Shown here piece after piece: positions 33,447-44,311 of a stretch of DNA of 64,000 nucleotides. The DNA comes from Turnera subulata (lineage: Eukaryota > Streptophyta > Magnoliopsida > Malpighiales > Passifloraceae). The position numbers and the translations under genes were made by a program. The stretch is taken from positions 1 to 64,000 of the forward strand of contig JAKUCV010001924.1 of the NCBI GenBank assembly GCA_028386065.3. The letters are read 5' to 3'. The notes under the pieces were generated by a model. That model had not been told where the DNA came from, searched no databases, and saw only the letters and a list, made by a program, of their open reading frames with translations. Each line of letters opens with the position of its first letter. The first letter of the stretch is position 1.

Positions 33447-33478
33447 GAGATATCGCTTAAGGGTATAAGCGATATCTC
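33447..33478. promoter_or_regulatory. 13-bp perfect inverted repeat next to the TATA box
   Basis: GAGATATCGCTTA (33447-33459), six-base loop AGGGTA, then TAAGCGATATCTC (33466-33478). It lies directly upstream of the minus-strand TATA at 33433-33440. It could be a dimer-binding operator or a cruciform. Confidence 0.7.
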
Positions 33479-33583
33479 GTGTTGAGTTTGGACACCTGGC
33501 AGAGTGTGCCAGAAGCTTATCGTGGCAGGACCCACGGATAAGACGGAATTTTGGGGACGAAATTCTTTTTAAGATGGGTAGAC

Positions 33584-36104
33584 TGTAATAGCCCGGGGGA
33601 CTGTAAAAGTCTTTCTACAGCGATTTACCGAATGAATTAATCCTGGGTAATTAATTCAAGGTAAATCGAGGAGTCGTTTTTTGAAACCGAGGGTTTTCCC
33701 GCGCTCGAGATTTTTCCGTGGATTTTTGGGGCCTAAGTTGGTATTTTTCGGGTCTCGGAATTCTTAAAAAAATCACACCGGAAAATAACTAAGGGGGTAT
33801 CAGTTATTTTTTGGTCCGGACCGAACTCGCTCCATAATGCAGACAAAGCTGCATTATTGAAGGAATCACAGGCTGAACAGTTTTTCTCCATCTTTATAAC
33901 CGATGAAGAAGAAGAAACCAGGAGAAGAGAGGAAGAGGAGAAGAAAAAGAAAAAGAGAGGAAAAGAGAAAAAAGAAAGAAAGAAAAAAAAGAGAGAAAAA
34001 AAAAAAGAAGAAGAAAAAGAGTGAGAAAAAAAAAGAAGGAAAAAAAGAGAAAGAAAAATTGGGGGAAAAAAAAAGAAGCAGAAAAAAAAACCAATCAGAT
34101 AACAGAAAAAAGAAAGAAAATAAAAAAAATAGAAAGAAAAAAAAGATAGAAAATAGAAAAAGAAAAGAGAAAATGCAGAAAAAAGGGGAAGGAACTGTTC
34201 ATCGTCAACCCGCTCCCTCTCGGGTTACTGTGCACGACGAAGCGTTCTGCGCCGCTTCTCAGCTCACCGCCGCCGCCGCCATGGCCTTCCCCGTGACGTC
34301 GCCGACCTGCCACAGCCCCTCCCATCCCTTCCCGCTGCGAGACGCGCCGCCGAGCGCCGTTGACCCGCGGCGAAACCCACGGATCCAACTCCCTCGCACC
34401 TGCTGCCTCTTGCCGACGACGCAGCGCTGCCTTTCCACTGCGAGACGAGTCGCCTCGCCGACCCCGCGCTAGCCTTCCTCTCGCCCGTCCCTGCCGCTCG
34501 TCGCGCCGCCGTCACTGAACCCGAGGTGACAAACATATATACCATGAAATTAATTCCTGGAAATTATATATATATATATTATTATTTTCCCTCGAAAAAT
34601 TTTGGTTGTGGTATATATATATATATATAGGTACTTTGAAAATTAAAGGCAATTATATTTTATGTTGGAAAATATTATTATGATATTTAGAAAAAGATAA
34701 ATACTATATATACTTTCTGGAAATTATAAATACGTTATTAGTTTTCTGGGAAATTTTGGAGATTATAATTTTGGAAAAATTATAATTATTTTATGAAAAT
34801 ATTTAAAAGAGAATTTTAATTAAAGTATGGTACCGAAATTATATTCGGATATACGTACGGTATAATATTTTTGGTAAAAGATGATAATAAAGGATATGAA
34901 CCGGGATGGGTTTATTTCGCAGTATTGGCATCATAGCATACCGATTATGTGCATTTATGTGTATATATTGTTTTGTTGTATAGGTTCGGATATCAGGCAG
35001 TTTCCCGAGGAGCCGGCTTGGGACCGGTCATTGTCTCCGGAGTTGAGTAATCGGCCAAGGTGAGGATGGATTTCCTTCAATATGTGCCTGTATTACTCGG
35101 TTATTGTGTTTGATGATTATTACATTGTTGGATGTTGCATTTGCTGTGATTTGTTTCGGAATGTTTATCCCGGTGCTTTAATTGGTTGTTTCGGGATGTT
35201 TATCCCCGTGTTGAGTTCTGGATATTTATTTTCGTGTCTTTGGCCATAAGAATAATGGATTAATTAATAAATTGTGATAAGGATGTCGATTCTTGATTTT
35301 GGATTGGGATGTCTATCCCGGTATTTGGGTTAGGGATGTTGATCCCTGTGATTTGATTTTGATGATGATAATATAATTGTCACATCGTAAGTAGTGGTAC
35401 GACTCGATGGTTTAAGACTATTTTGGGGTGGCCATGACCTGGGTTACTTGTGATAAGCATGTCTATGCTTGGGATGTCTATCCCGTGATTATTTTTGGGA
35501 TGTCGATCCCTGGGTTCTCTTGGATTTGGTCTGGCACCCGGAATCTGTTGAGAACTAGGTCTGACCTCTAGCTTGTCCGTGACGGGGCCCAGAAAGATAA
35601 AATTGGAAATTGGATTCTTATTTGATTCTTTTTGGTCTTGGACCGGTTTTGGGTCGAGTTTTTAGTTTGGTATGTATTTGGTGGTTTTACCTGTTTTTTA
35701 CCTTGAGTAATTATAGAGTTGCATATTGATTGTCTATCCTTCTTCGGTGAGCACTTCGGACTCACCCCTCACCTGCGGGCTTTCATCCCGTAGGATGAGT
35801 TATTTGTGGTACAGGTTTGATGTATTCCAGACAGGCTGCGCCGTTATCCCTTGGACAGGGCTCGGATCCATAGTTTGCATCAGTGTCGCATACAGTGTTT
35901 TGTGAGTTATTAAGTCTTCCGCTGTGCATTATTTTTACTATTGTTGGGCCATTGGGCCGGTTATGTTGTTATTGTTGTTTTTATTTTGGGCTGTTGAGCC
36001 CGAGTTTCTGTTGTATATACTGTATGCTGGGCTTGGTTTGGTTGGGTCGTCACAGTTCCGGCACGTGTTTACTGTGTACGGTAAATACGGGTCGGGGCGT
36101 TTCA
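33584..36104 (+). repeat. 3' LTR of the chromovirus-like element
   Basis: 2521 bp, preceded by AAGATGGGTAGAC as polypurine-like tract. It contains a purine tract (33900-34195), a CpG-rich block (34200-34525), an exon-like cassette (34984-35059) and a hairpin array (35155-35510). Confidence 0.9.
34984..35059 (+). other. Exon-like cassette with AG/GT borders inside the LTR
   Basis: The segment follows TTGTTGTATAG and is followed by GTGAGGATGG. It reads GSDIRQFPEEPAWDRSLS in one frame. The LTR at the right end (minus 63799-63723, 77 bp) has the same borders (TATATAG before, GTGAGGATGG after) and reads IDIEQLLEEPA. The 5' LTR of this element has lost the region. Confidence 0.5.
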
Positions 36105-36109
36105 TATGG

Positions 36110-38556
36110 ACTCCATGCTTCTTTTTGAATTCCCGTTATCTTGGCAGAAATTTACATGGGCAAATAATTTGGTTGCAAGCAAAATTGACAGGGCAATGGC
36201 AAAAGCTGAATAAACCCTATTTTTCAAATCATTGCACCTCCATGCCGGTTAAGATGCTCATAGATCACTGGCCTTTGATCCTTGAATAGGACAAAACCAA
36301 ATGGGGGTTTAGACCCTGTCGATTCCAAGATTGCTGGTGGAAATATTCTCATTTCAAGGAATCCTTGAACTTGATGTGAGAGAAGTGTGAAGGTGAGTAC
36401 CATGGCAGATTCAAGCTCCTAGAAAAGCTTGGCTATGCACAGACTTCCATCAGATTGGAACCGAAGATCATTCAGGAATATTGATAATTCAGTTACGAAC
36501 CTACAGAGCGAGATTGAGGCCCTTGATTTTAAAGCTGAAATAGTAATGCTCTCCGAAAACGAAGACAGGAGAGGGAATGAGGCAAAAATGAAATGGCACC
36601 AGAAACTAAAGCAGAAAGAAATCCTTTGGAAACAAAAGTCAAGAATTAATTGGCTCAAGCTAGGTGACCGCAATACAAGGTTCTTTTATATTTCAGCCTG
36701 TGCAAGAGGAAGAAGAAACTCTATTGGATTGACATATTGTGGTGATAGAGTTGTAACTGAACCGGTTTAGATTAAACTTTAAGCGGTGTCTTTCTTCTCC
36801 AATCTGTATAATGATGACATGGATTTCAGGCCTAGAATGGGATGTGGTGAGCTGTTTCCACGATTAAAAGACGAAAGTGTTGTTTGGCTTCAAATCCTTA
36901 TCACTATAGAGGAAGTTAAAAGGGCATTTTGGGCCTGTGATGGATCAAAAGCACCAGCGCCTGACAAATTCAACCTGAACTGCTATAAGAGATGTTGGGA
37001 TCAAATAAAAACATATTTGTTTGACCTAGTACAGGAATTATTTGAGAAAGGGAGACTTCCTAAGGGTGTTAACTTGTTATATATAACCCTCATAGCTAAA
37101 AGGGAGGGTGTCGTGGAATTCAATGACTTTCGTCCGATAACGCTGATCAGTGGCATACATAAGGTAGTTTCAAAAAATTTTATCATCCAAGCTTAAAAAC
37201 GTTCTGCCCTCCCTCATCAGCAACTCTTAATATGCCTTCTTAGAGGGCAGAAACATTCTGGATGAGGTGTTATTGGCTTCTGAATCGATTGACTCCCTAA
37301 AAAAAAGCAAGGCTCTCGCGATTATTTAGAAGCTTGACTTTCAAAAAGCATACGATTCAATTTCTTGGGGTTATTTGTTTCAGGTGATGGAGTTTATGGG
37401 TTTTCCTTAGAAGTAGATTCTCTGGATTAAGGCATGTTTACAGTCATTAACCCTTTACGTTCTTATCAACGGCTCACCAGCGCATCAGTTCGTAATGAGG
37501 AAAAGAATAAAACAAGGGGATCCCTATCCCCGTTCCTGTTTCTTATTGCAGTAGAGGGCTTGAGAGTTTTGATTGATTCTGCTATTGCAAAAGGACTGGT
37601 GAAGGACCTCAGTATTCACGGCATACCTGCAAACTTGATACAGTTCACGGATGACACTCTTCTGATGGCAAAAACTGATGCTTCATCTCTTCTCAAGCAT
37701 TAACTTTTCAAGAGCAGTATTATAGGGGTAAATAATGATTATAATGCAAGAAAACCGATAACAGACCTCCTTCTTTGCAAAGTAGAGAAGCTACCCTTCA
37801 AATACCTAGGGCTACCCTTAGGTGCAAACATGAAGAAGCTAGCCAACTGGTCTCCTATCTTTGAGAAATTCAAGAAAAAGCTAAGATCCTAGAAATCTAG
37901 GTTCCTCTCTTTTACAGGTCGAGTTCTATTGATTAAATCTATGCTCTCATCTCTTTCATTGTACTTTATGTTTATATTCAGATTAGCAGTGGGGTTGTTG
38001 ATAAAGTTGACCCAGATCTAAAGAAAATTCCTGTGGTGTGGATGTAAGGAGAAAAAGAAGTCATGCTGGGTGGCTTTGGACAAGATGGCGAGACCTAAAC
38101 AATATGGTGGGCTAGGTATTGACTCTTTGGCCATCAAGAACAATGGTCTTTGTTTTAAGTGGTATTGTAGGTTGATTCAGAATGAGGAGACTGCCTAGGG
38201 AAGACTCATTAGAGCCAAATGCATGACGGATTCAAGGAAGATGAAACCTGTTTTTTTGCACCACAAGATGTCTCCTTTATAGAGGAACGTGATCACTTGC
38301 AGCAATGATCTTAGCAGAGCTAATTTTTTTTTGAAAAATAACCTAGTGTTACAGGTGGGGAATGGATCTAGGATCTCTTTTTGGAACGACAGCTGATGCT
38401 CCTTTAGCTTACTAAGTAATGTATTCTCAAGATTATATTCTGTTTTATCCTGCCAAGATGCCACCCTCGCCTCTGTTGCACTCAAGTACCACTCTCCAAT
38501 GTGAATGTTTGGAGAAGGGCCCTACGTGGATGGGAGAAGGATATATGTAAGAAGCT
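36110..38556 (+). pseudogene. Large LINE, second segment (endonuclease end, reverse transcriptase)
   Basis: Resumes in the endonuclease (FTWANNLVASKIDRAMAKA; DHWPLILE). RT follows, with APDKFNLNCYKRCWDQIK, FRPITLISGIHKVVSK, then FTDDTLLMAK keeping the two catalytic aspartates. After it comes GLGIDSLAIKNNGLCFKWYC, followed by the zinc-linker region. Several stops and shifts. Cut at 38556 by the insertion of another LINE; the reading resumes at 41379 (ICKKLYEEVQ). Confidence 0.8.
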
Positions 38557-38611
38557 AAAATGATCTCTGGACAATTAATCTATAAACCTTAGACGGTTTA
38601 CAAATCAATCT

Positions 38612-40310
38612 ATGGTGAGCATGAGCGGTAATTCGTCCCAAGGGCACTTTAGGGTGGTAAACAAAAAACTCAGACCGCCATTCTTTTCTAGGTGGTCAAA
38701 AGAATATGTGCAAAGGGCTTTGGAGAGTTCTAGAGCGGTGAGTGTATTTGTAGAAAACCTTCTTGCTGGGTGGTTAGCGGTGGATGTATACATGGAGATG
38801 TAAAGCGTGGGTGTGGTTATAGATGCATTCATCCCTGGGAAGTTGACATGGAGCGATAATCGCTATTGTTTTGTGAGTTTTCAGTTCGATGGAAGACCGG
38901 AGGTAATGGTGGAGGAGATAAACGGCTCAAAGTCAATCAATGGGATACTTATAGCAAATGTGGCTGAGTATAGAACAAGAGGTCTGAAGGAAGCTGGTGG
39001 ATCGGGGATGGGTTTTAAGGATAATAAAAAGTTCATATCGAATGCAATGGTTAAGGAAGGATGCTCGTTTGCACAAGCAATGGGTTCTACTGCTGCATAT
39101 GAAGATTTGTCCTCCTCTGAGTAGATACCAAGAGTCTATGGGAAGTAGGAAGCATCCTTTGAGTTCAATCCTACTGAGGATTGGTTGAATAAACTCAGCT
39201 CATATGCTTTCGGAATGGTGAAGGAAGGTATGGCAGCTTCAGAAGTTACTAAATGCTTTGGTTTAATCAATAATTCTGTAGTTGAGGTTAAAATGCCTGG
39301 TGGAAAATATGTGTTGGTGGCGTTTGAGTCTTGGGATGCTATATTGTCTTGCTGGAAAGATAAGGATGCATGGGTGAATGGGTGTTTTGATCTGATAAAG
39401 GAATGGAAGCTTAGAGATGGTGCTACTCATCGTGTGTATTGTTTGAACATCTATGGAGTACCACCACAAGCGTGGTGTGATGAATTCTTCAGGCAAATTT
39501 CCGTTTACTTTGGTAGTATTATTAAGCTCCAAAACAGCCTGGATTATAGTAATAATTTGGAGGTGGCCAATATACAGATTTTGACTTCATATAAAAATCC
39601 TATATCTCGTGTGTTCAAAGTAAGGATGGGTAACAAGCTTTATGAGATATCTATAGTTGAAGCACAACCCTTGTACATGGCACGAAATGAGTGGGAGAGT
39701 ATAGAGATGGACGTCTCTGGGAAGGTTTTCGACCAGATTATGGTAGGGAAGGAGGATTGTATCAACTCTTGCCTAAAGGAGAACACATCTCAGCCTTCCA
39801 GCGACCGGCTGCGTAGTGTAGATATTGGTGAGGAGCTTCAAGAGTCTCAGGACCCTTTTGGAATTTTAGATACAATTAAATATCTCGAGAAAGGCAAGGC
39901 GATGTTGGAAGTTGATTCGGCAAAAAAGATTATGGCCATTGGACGACCGAACGGGAAGAGTTCGAGGATTGAGGGTCTCAAGGTTGGTGGGAATGTCAAT
40001 CTACCGCAGAAACTTTTGCATGATCAGAGTCTTGTTCCTATAAGGGCGACGGATGTTAGCGATCTCTGTGTTGATAAGCGATCCAGCGTTTCTAATAAAG
40101 GTTCTAGCATTTTGGGGCCTGCTGGTAGTGGGTCTATTGTGCCTGTGGAGGAACACCCAGGGAAAAAAGTTGGATAAGGAAATTGAGGAGGAATCTATGG
40201 AAAAGCGTAGTCATGAGAAGGTAAATGATAATGGGGCCTGCCCTGTTAGTAGCCCATGTAATAATCTTAGTGAGAGTCATTCGTCAAGTTTTGAAACGGT
40301 ACCAATTTAA
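38612..40310 (+). pseudogene. LINE ORF1 (RRM/DUF4283-like), interrupted by stops
   Basis: Begins MVSMSGNSSQGHFRVV at 38612. RRM-like IPGKLTWSDNRYCFVSF follows at about 38834-38890, then a 330-codon open part from 39185 with the ORF1 motif RVYCLNIYGVPPQAWCDEFF. Stops lie at 38801-38803, 39122-39124 and 39147-39149, and a frame change occurs near 40170. Binds element RNA in the family. Confidence 0.75.
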
Positions 40311-40659
40311 GATGAGTGTGTGGAGCTTTTTTTGAAGGATCTAGAAAGACACTTTAGGGTTCTTCTGGAAAGGGAAAAATTTAATAGAAGCTCGCGGTTT
40401 AGAAAATTGAAGAAAATGAAAAAATCATTCCAAGGGGTGGAGTGAGGTCCTTGCAGTCAGGGGATAGCTCAACTCAAGATGTTTTGATTTGGAGTTTGCT
40501 AGAAACGATTGTGAGGTGGAGAAGGTAGTGGAGGAGCTCATCGAGAAAGAAGGGGTGGATTGGGTAGAGTCAAGGGCTGCCTCATAGCTCTGGAGCCTGA
40601 TGGTTATGGATTGTGACCCATATCCTATTCACTAAGCCTGATGGTGATGTACAATTCAA

Positions 40660-41180
40660 TTCTTGATGAGTGTGCCACCCATATGTTTGGTTACCTATGC
40701 TCCTTTTAAGAGTTTAAAGCTTTATGGGTTAGTAATATGTATCAAGTCAGCACTTCTAACAATACATATCCTATCTATGGGGAATGCTCTGTTTCCTTTT
40801 TATAATATTTGTACTGAATCTAGTGATCATCTCTTGATGCATTGCCGAGTTTCCTTGTTGCTGTGGGGGCATAATTTGTAGATGGTAAGGAATAATTTGG
40901 TGCTTGCTTGGTGTTATGAGGTCAATGTTCCCTCAATGGTCCTATCTCACTGGATGCTTCACGGTCAGATGTTCTAAGATGACAGTATCTTTATGCAGCT
41001 GTTTTGGGCATGAGGAATAGTTTGGTGTATGACGGTGATATGGCAAATTGGAAAAATGGTTTCAACCTGATCCTTTTTAGAGCTGCGATTTGGATTAGTG
41101 CTAAACAAAATGCTTTTCATTGTAATTTGTATGACATTAACGCTGAGGTGATGGAAGCATGGCGTGGAGTCAAGTGTTAA
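40660..41180 (+). pseudogene. LINE ORF2 C-terminal fragment (zf-RVT)
   Basis: ESSDHLLMHCRVSLLLW carries the His-Cys half of the zinc motif, preceded by LLTIHILSMGN. The tail ILFRAAIWISAKQNAFHCN ends near 41178. Broken frame. Confidence 0.65.
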
Positions 41181-41378
41181 TTGTCTTTTGTTTAACTTGT
41201 ATTACATCTGCTGTGTTTTTAGCAGTGAGTAGCAGGTTTTATTTTTTAGTTGTGTTTTTAGCATTAAGTAGCAGAGTTCATTTTTAAGCGATGTTTTACT
41301 GTCTAGTAACTATTTGTACGTACCTCATTTTTACATTAATAACATACCTCGTTTATATCAAAAAAAATTTAAGAAGCT

Positions 41379-41516
41379 TTACGAGGAGGTGCAAAGTTGT
41401 CTCCTATGATTCAGTGGGCTCAACAATGGTCGTGGCTAGAGGATTGCTCTTATAGAAGAACAATTTGGATGGTGCTTGGCCTCTCTATGATCTGGTCTTT
41501 ATGGACTGCAAGAAAC
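41379..41516 (+). pseudogene. Large LINE, third segment (C-terminal zf-RVT)
   Basis: Reads WSWLEDCSYRRTIWMVLGLS then MIWSLWTARN in shifted frames, typical of the plant L1 ORF2 C-terminus. Cut by the Tat-like element at 41517; continues at 48620. Confidence 0.75.
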
Positions 41517-42461
41517 TGTTCGCGCACGAACAGCGAGCGACTCTCGACCTATCGATCCGACTGTTTAAATAACCGAACAGACAACCGGATCCGACCGCTG
41601 AAAGGCCGAACGGACGGTGTCGCGCGTCCTGGACCGGGTTTTGATGATGACCTGCCGATTCGACCGATGGAAGGCCAAACCGACAACCGAATCCGACGGT
41701 TGAAAGAAGGGCCGAACGGACGAACGTCAAACGCCCTAAATCGGGTTTTGTGTTTTTGGGTTTTCTAAGTTACACTAAACTAAGATAGCATGACAAATGC
41801 GCGATAAAGGTAAACTATTAAAAGATAAAAATTGGTCTGGATTGATATTCCTCCATCCCGATACAAGTATTATCAATAACCTTATATAGGTTATCACAAA
41901 TCAATTGATAAAATAATATTTCGAATTCTAAACATCGCTTGAGGTGGGATCTGCTCTGAATCCCAATATCTTCCCTTTTAACGTTCAAATACAAACAGAA
42001 GTCACAAAGGATTGCGCAGACCCTAACGGCTCGTGGACCTTCCTGATCACAAGCATCCGATCGCCTAACGATTCGATAATATCCAAACTCATGATTCAAA
42101 TTCAAGTCCAAGAACTGATCCCCAACCAGCATAAAACACCGGACTTGGAAAGACATCAATCCCAGACTAGCGCCCCCGACATGTATAAGCCGGACTGGAT
42201 ATCAGGCTAGTCCAATGAAAGACAAGAGACCCATGGCATCGATCCTAGCCCAATGGATGACATCGGTCTTGGACTAGTGGGCGACATCGGTCTTGGACCA
42301 GTGGATGATATCGGTCGTGGACCAGTGGATGACATCGGTCTTGGACCAGATACCAAAAGAAAGACTATTGGGCCTCTAAGAGCACAATACTGGCTTTTGA
42401 CCAAAAGGAGCCCAACATGAACGACATATAATACATCACAATTATGGTCTTGGTGTAAACA
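41517..42461 (-). repeat. 3' LTR of the Tat-like element
   Basis: 945 bp; nearly identical to 47647-48614 apart from small indels in a GACATCGGTCTTGGACCAGT minisatellite (about 42255-42350). Confidence 0.9.
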
Positions 42462-42539
42462 CTTGCCCCCCTCAGCCCTTTGATTGAAGACTATCGCAAA
42501 TCGAAGGGTTGATCCTTACCATCAGCCAAAATCGAGACA

Positions 42540-43025
42540 CCAGGATCAAAAGTCAACCCAATTTAACAACAAGGAAAAAGTCAACCCATCGGTCACCCCA
42601 GCAAAAGTCAACCCCAGTCGGCCAATCAGGCAGCAAGCCAACCCTATCTGTCTGGCGGGCAGAAAGTCAAACCCTATTGGTCAACCGAGCAAAAAGGCAA
42701 ACCCACTAGTTAACAGAGCCAAAAGTCAACCCCGTCGGTCAACCGAGCTAAAAATCAACCACGTTGGTTAATCAGACAGAAAGTCAACCACATCTGCCAA
42801 CAGAGCAAAAAGTCAACCCCACCGGTTAACAGAGCCAAAAGTCAACCCCGTCGGTCAATAGAGCCAATAGCTCAACTCCATCGGTCAATTGGGTCAAAAG
42901 TCAACTCCATCGGTCAACAAGACCCAAGAGTCAACTCCATCGGTTAATAAGACCAAAAGTCAACGCCATCGTCAACAAACCCCAAGAGTCAACTCTATCG
43001 GTCAACAAGACCAAAAGTCAACTTA
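42540..43025 (-). repeat. About 30-bp tandem array rich in TTGAC
   Basis: Roughly 16 variable units of the type AAAAGTCAACCCCATCGGTC (+ strand). On the sense (minus) strand about 20 TTGAC cores occur, usually as TTGACC or TTGACT, the W-box core bound by WRKY factors. Confidence 0.85.
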
Positions 43026-43429
43026 CAAGTCATAGATCGTCCTGCAACATTCATCCATCGATCAAGACCTATACTCTGCTATAACCCATTACTGTCACAA
43101 GAACGACCTGCGACAAACACAGAGCCCACGACCGCCATCAAGCAAGTACGCCACCACAAGCTACCAGCCCATTGAAGCGACACAACAAACAACCTCCCAT
43201 TCACAGGTCGGCGACAAGCCCCTCTTCATAAGTCAGCAACAATACTTCCCCACGAAAGAACAAGGTCGGGTCCACTTCTTCAAACAGATCACACGAAAAC
43301 CCTAGAGATCATCTCCAAGAACCCGTCCTCAAAATAAATTTGGCGACGAACCCTTGTCACGAATAGAAAGTTGGCGCCATATATCACTCTATGTAGTATT
43401 TGCAAAATATATATAAAAACGATCTCATA

Positions 43430-44230
43430 GACCGCCCCATGTAGTAGCGACGAATCTCACAGAACGATCTCTGAAGTAATGGCCTATGACATAGATCGAT
43501 CTATGTGGCACTGGACGATCTCACAGAACATTCTCTGTAGTAATGGCCTATATCACAGATCGATCTCTATAGTAATGGCCTATGTCACAGATCGATCTAT
43601 GCAATAGTGGACGATCTTATAGATTGATCTCTATAGTAATGGCCTATGTCACAGATCGATTTCTGTAGTAATGGCCTATGTCACAGATCGATCCAGGTAG
43701 TAATAGATGACCTTACAGATCGATCGGCCTACATAACAGATCGATCCAGGTAGAAGTGGATGATCCCACAGATCGATCGGCCTGTGATACAGATCGATCC
43801 AGGTAGAAGTAAATGACCTTACAGATCGATCGGCCTACGTCACAGATCGATCCAAGTAGTAGTAGATGATCCCACAGATCGATCGACCTGTGACACAGAT
43901 CGATCCAGGTAGAAGTAGATGACCTTACAGATCGATCGGCCTACGTCACAGATCGATCCAAGTAGTAGTAGATGATCCCACAGATCGATCGGCCTATGAC
44001 ATAGATCGATCCAGGTAGAAGTAGATGACCTTACAGATCGATCGGCCTACGTCACAGATCGATCCAAGTAGTAGTAGATGACCTTACAGATCGATCGACC
44101 TATGACACAGATCGATCCAGGTAGCAGTATATGATCTTACATCGATCGACCTATGTCACAGATCTATCTAGGTAGAAGTGGATGATCCCCCAGATCGACC
44201 TATGTAGTAGTGGTCGATCGATTAATATAG
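43430..44230 (-). repeat. Tandem array built on GATCGATC
   Basis: About 13 units of 55-60 bp, each with two ACAGATCGATC motifs about 27-30 bp apart and alternating spacers (CCAGGTAGAAGTAGATGACC and GGCCTACGTC types). Units near 43430-43680 are more diverged. Confidence 0.9.
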
Positions 44231-44311
44231 TAAGTAATGGCAGCAACATGCATTGGTTGCGAGCAACAATACAACCTTCATCACCCTAAAACAAACTTTC
44301 ACCAGCCGAAC

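Larger units (their letters stand above)
28704..36104 (+). mobile_element. Non-autonomous chromovirus-like LTR element carrying antisense genes
   Basis: LTRs at 28704-31095 and 33584-36104 with a perfect TATGG target duplication (28699-28703 and 36105-36109). The LTR starts TGTAACAGCCC / TGTAATAGCCC and ends GGGCGTTTCA. The only internal sequence is 2.5 kb with no gag or pol. The stretch GGGGACGAAATTCTTTTTAA just before the 3' LTR equals the end of Tekay/Del-type pol regions, so the parent was probably such a chromovirus. The interior carries two minus-strand ORFs with TATA boxes. It is inserted in the endonuclease of the large LINE. Confidence 0.9.
38557..41369 (+). mobile_element. LINE-derived element keeping ORF1 and the ORF2 C-terminus only
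   Basis: Flanked by TAAGAAGCT on both sides (38548-38556 and 41370-41378) with a 3' A-rich tail ATATCAAAAAAAA (41356-41367). It contains an ORF1 (38612-40310) and then, with no endonuclease or RT between, a zinc-linker and C-terminal part of ORF2 (40660-41180). At 2.8 kb it looks like an internally deleted non-autonomous LINE. Confidence 0.75.

Noticed and set aside
42540..44230. Centromeric satellite block
   Set aside because: Arrays are short, diverged and confined between ORF and 3' LTR of one element.
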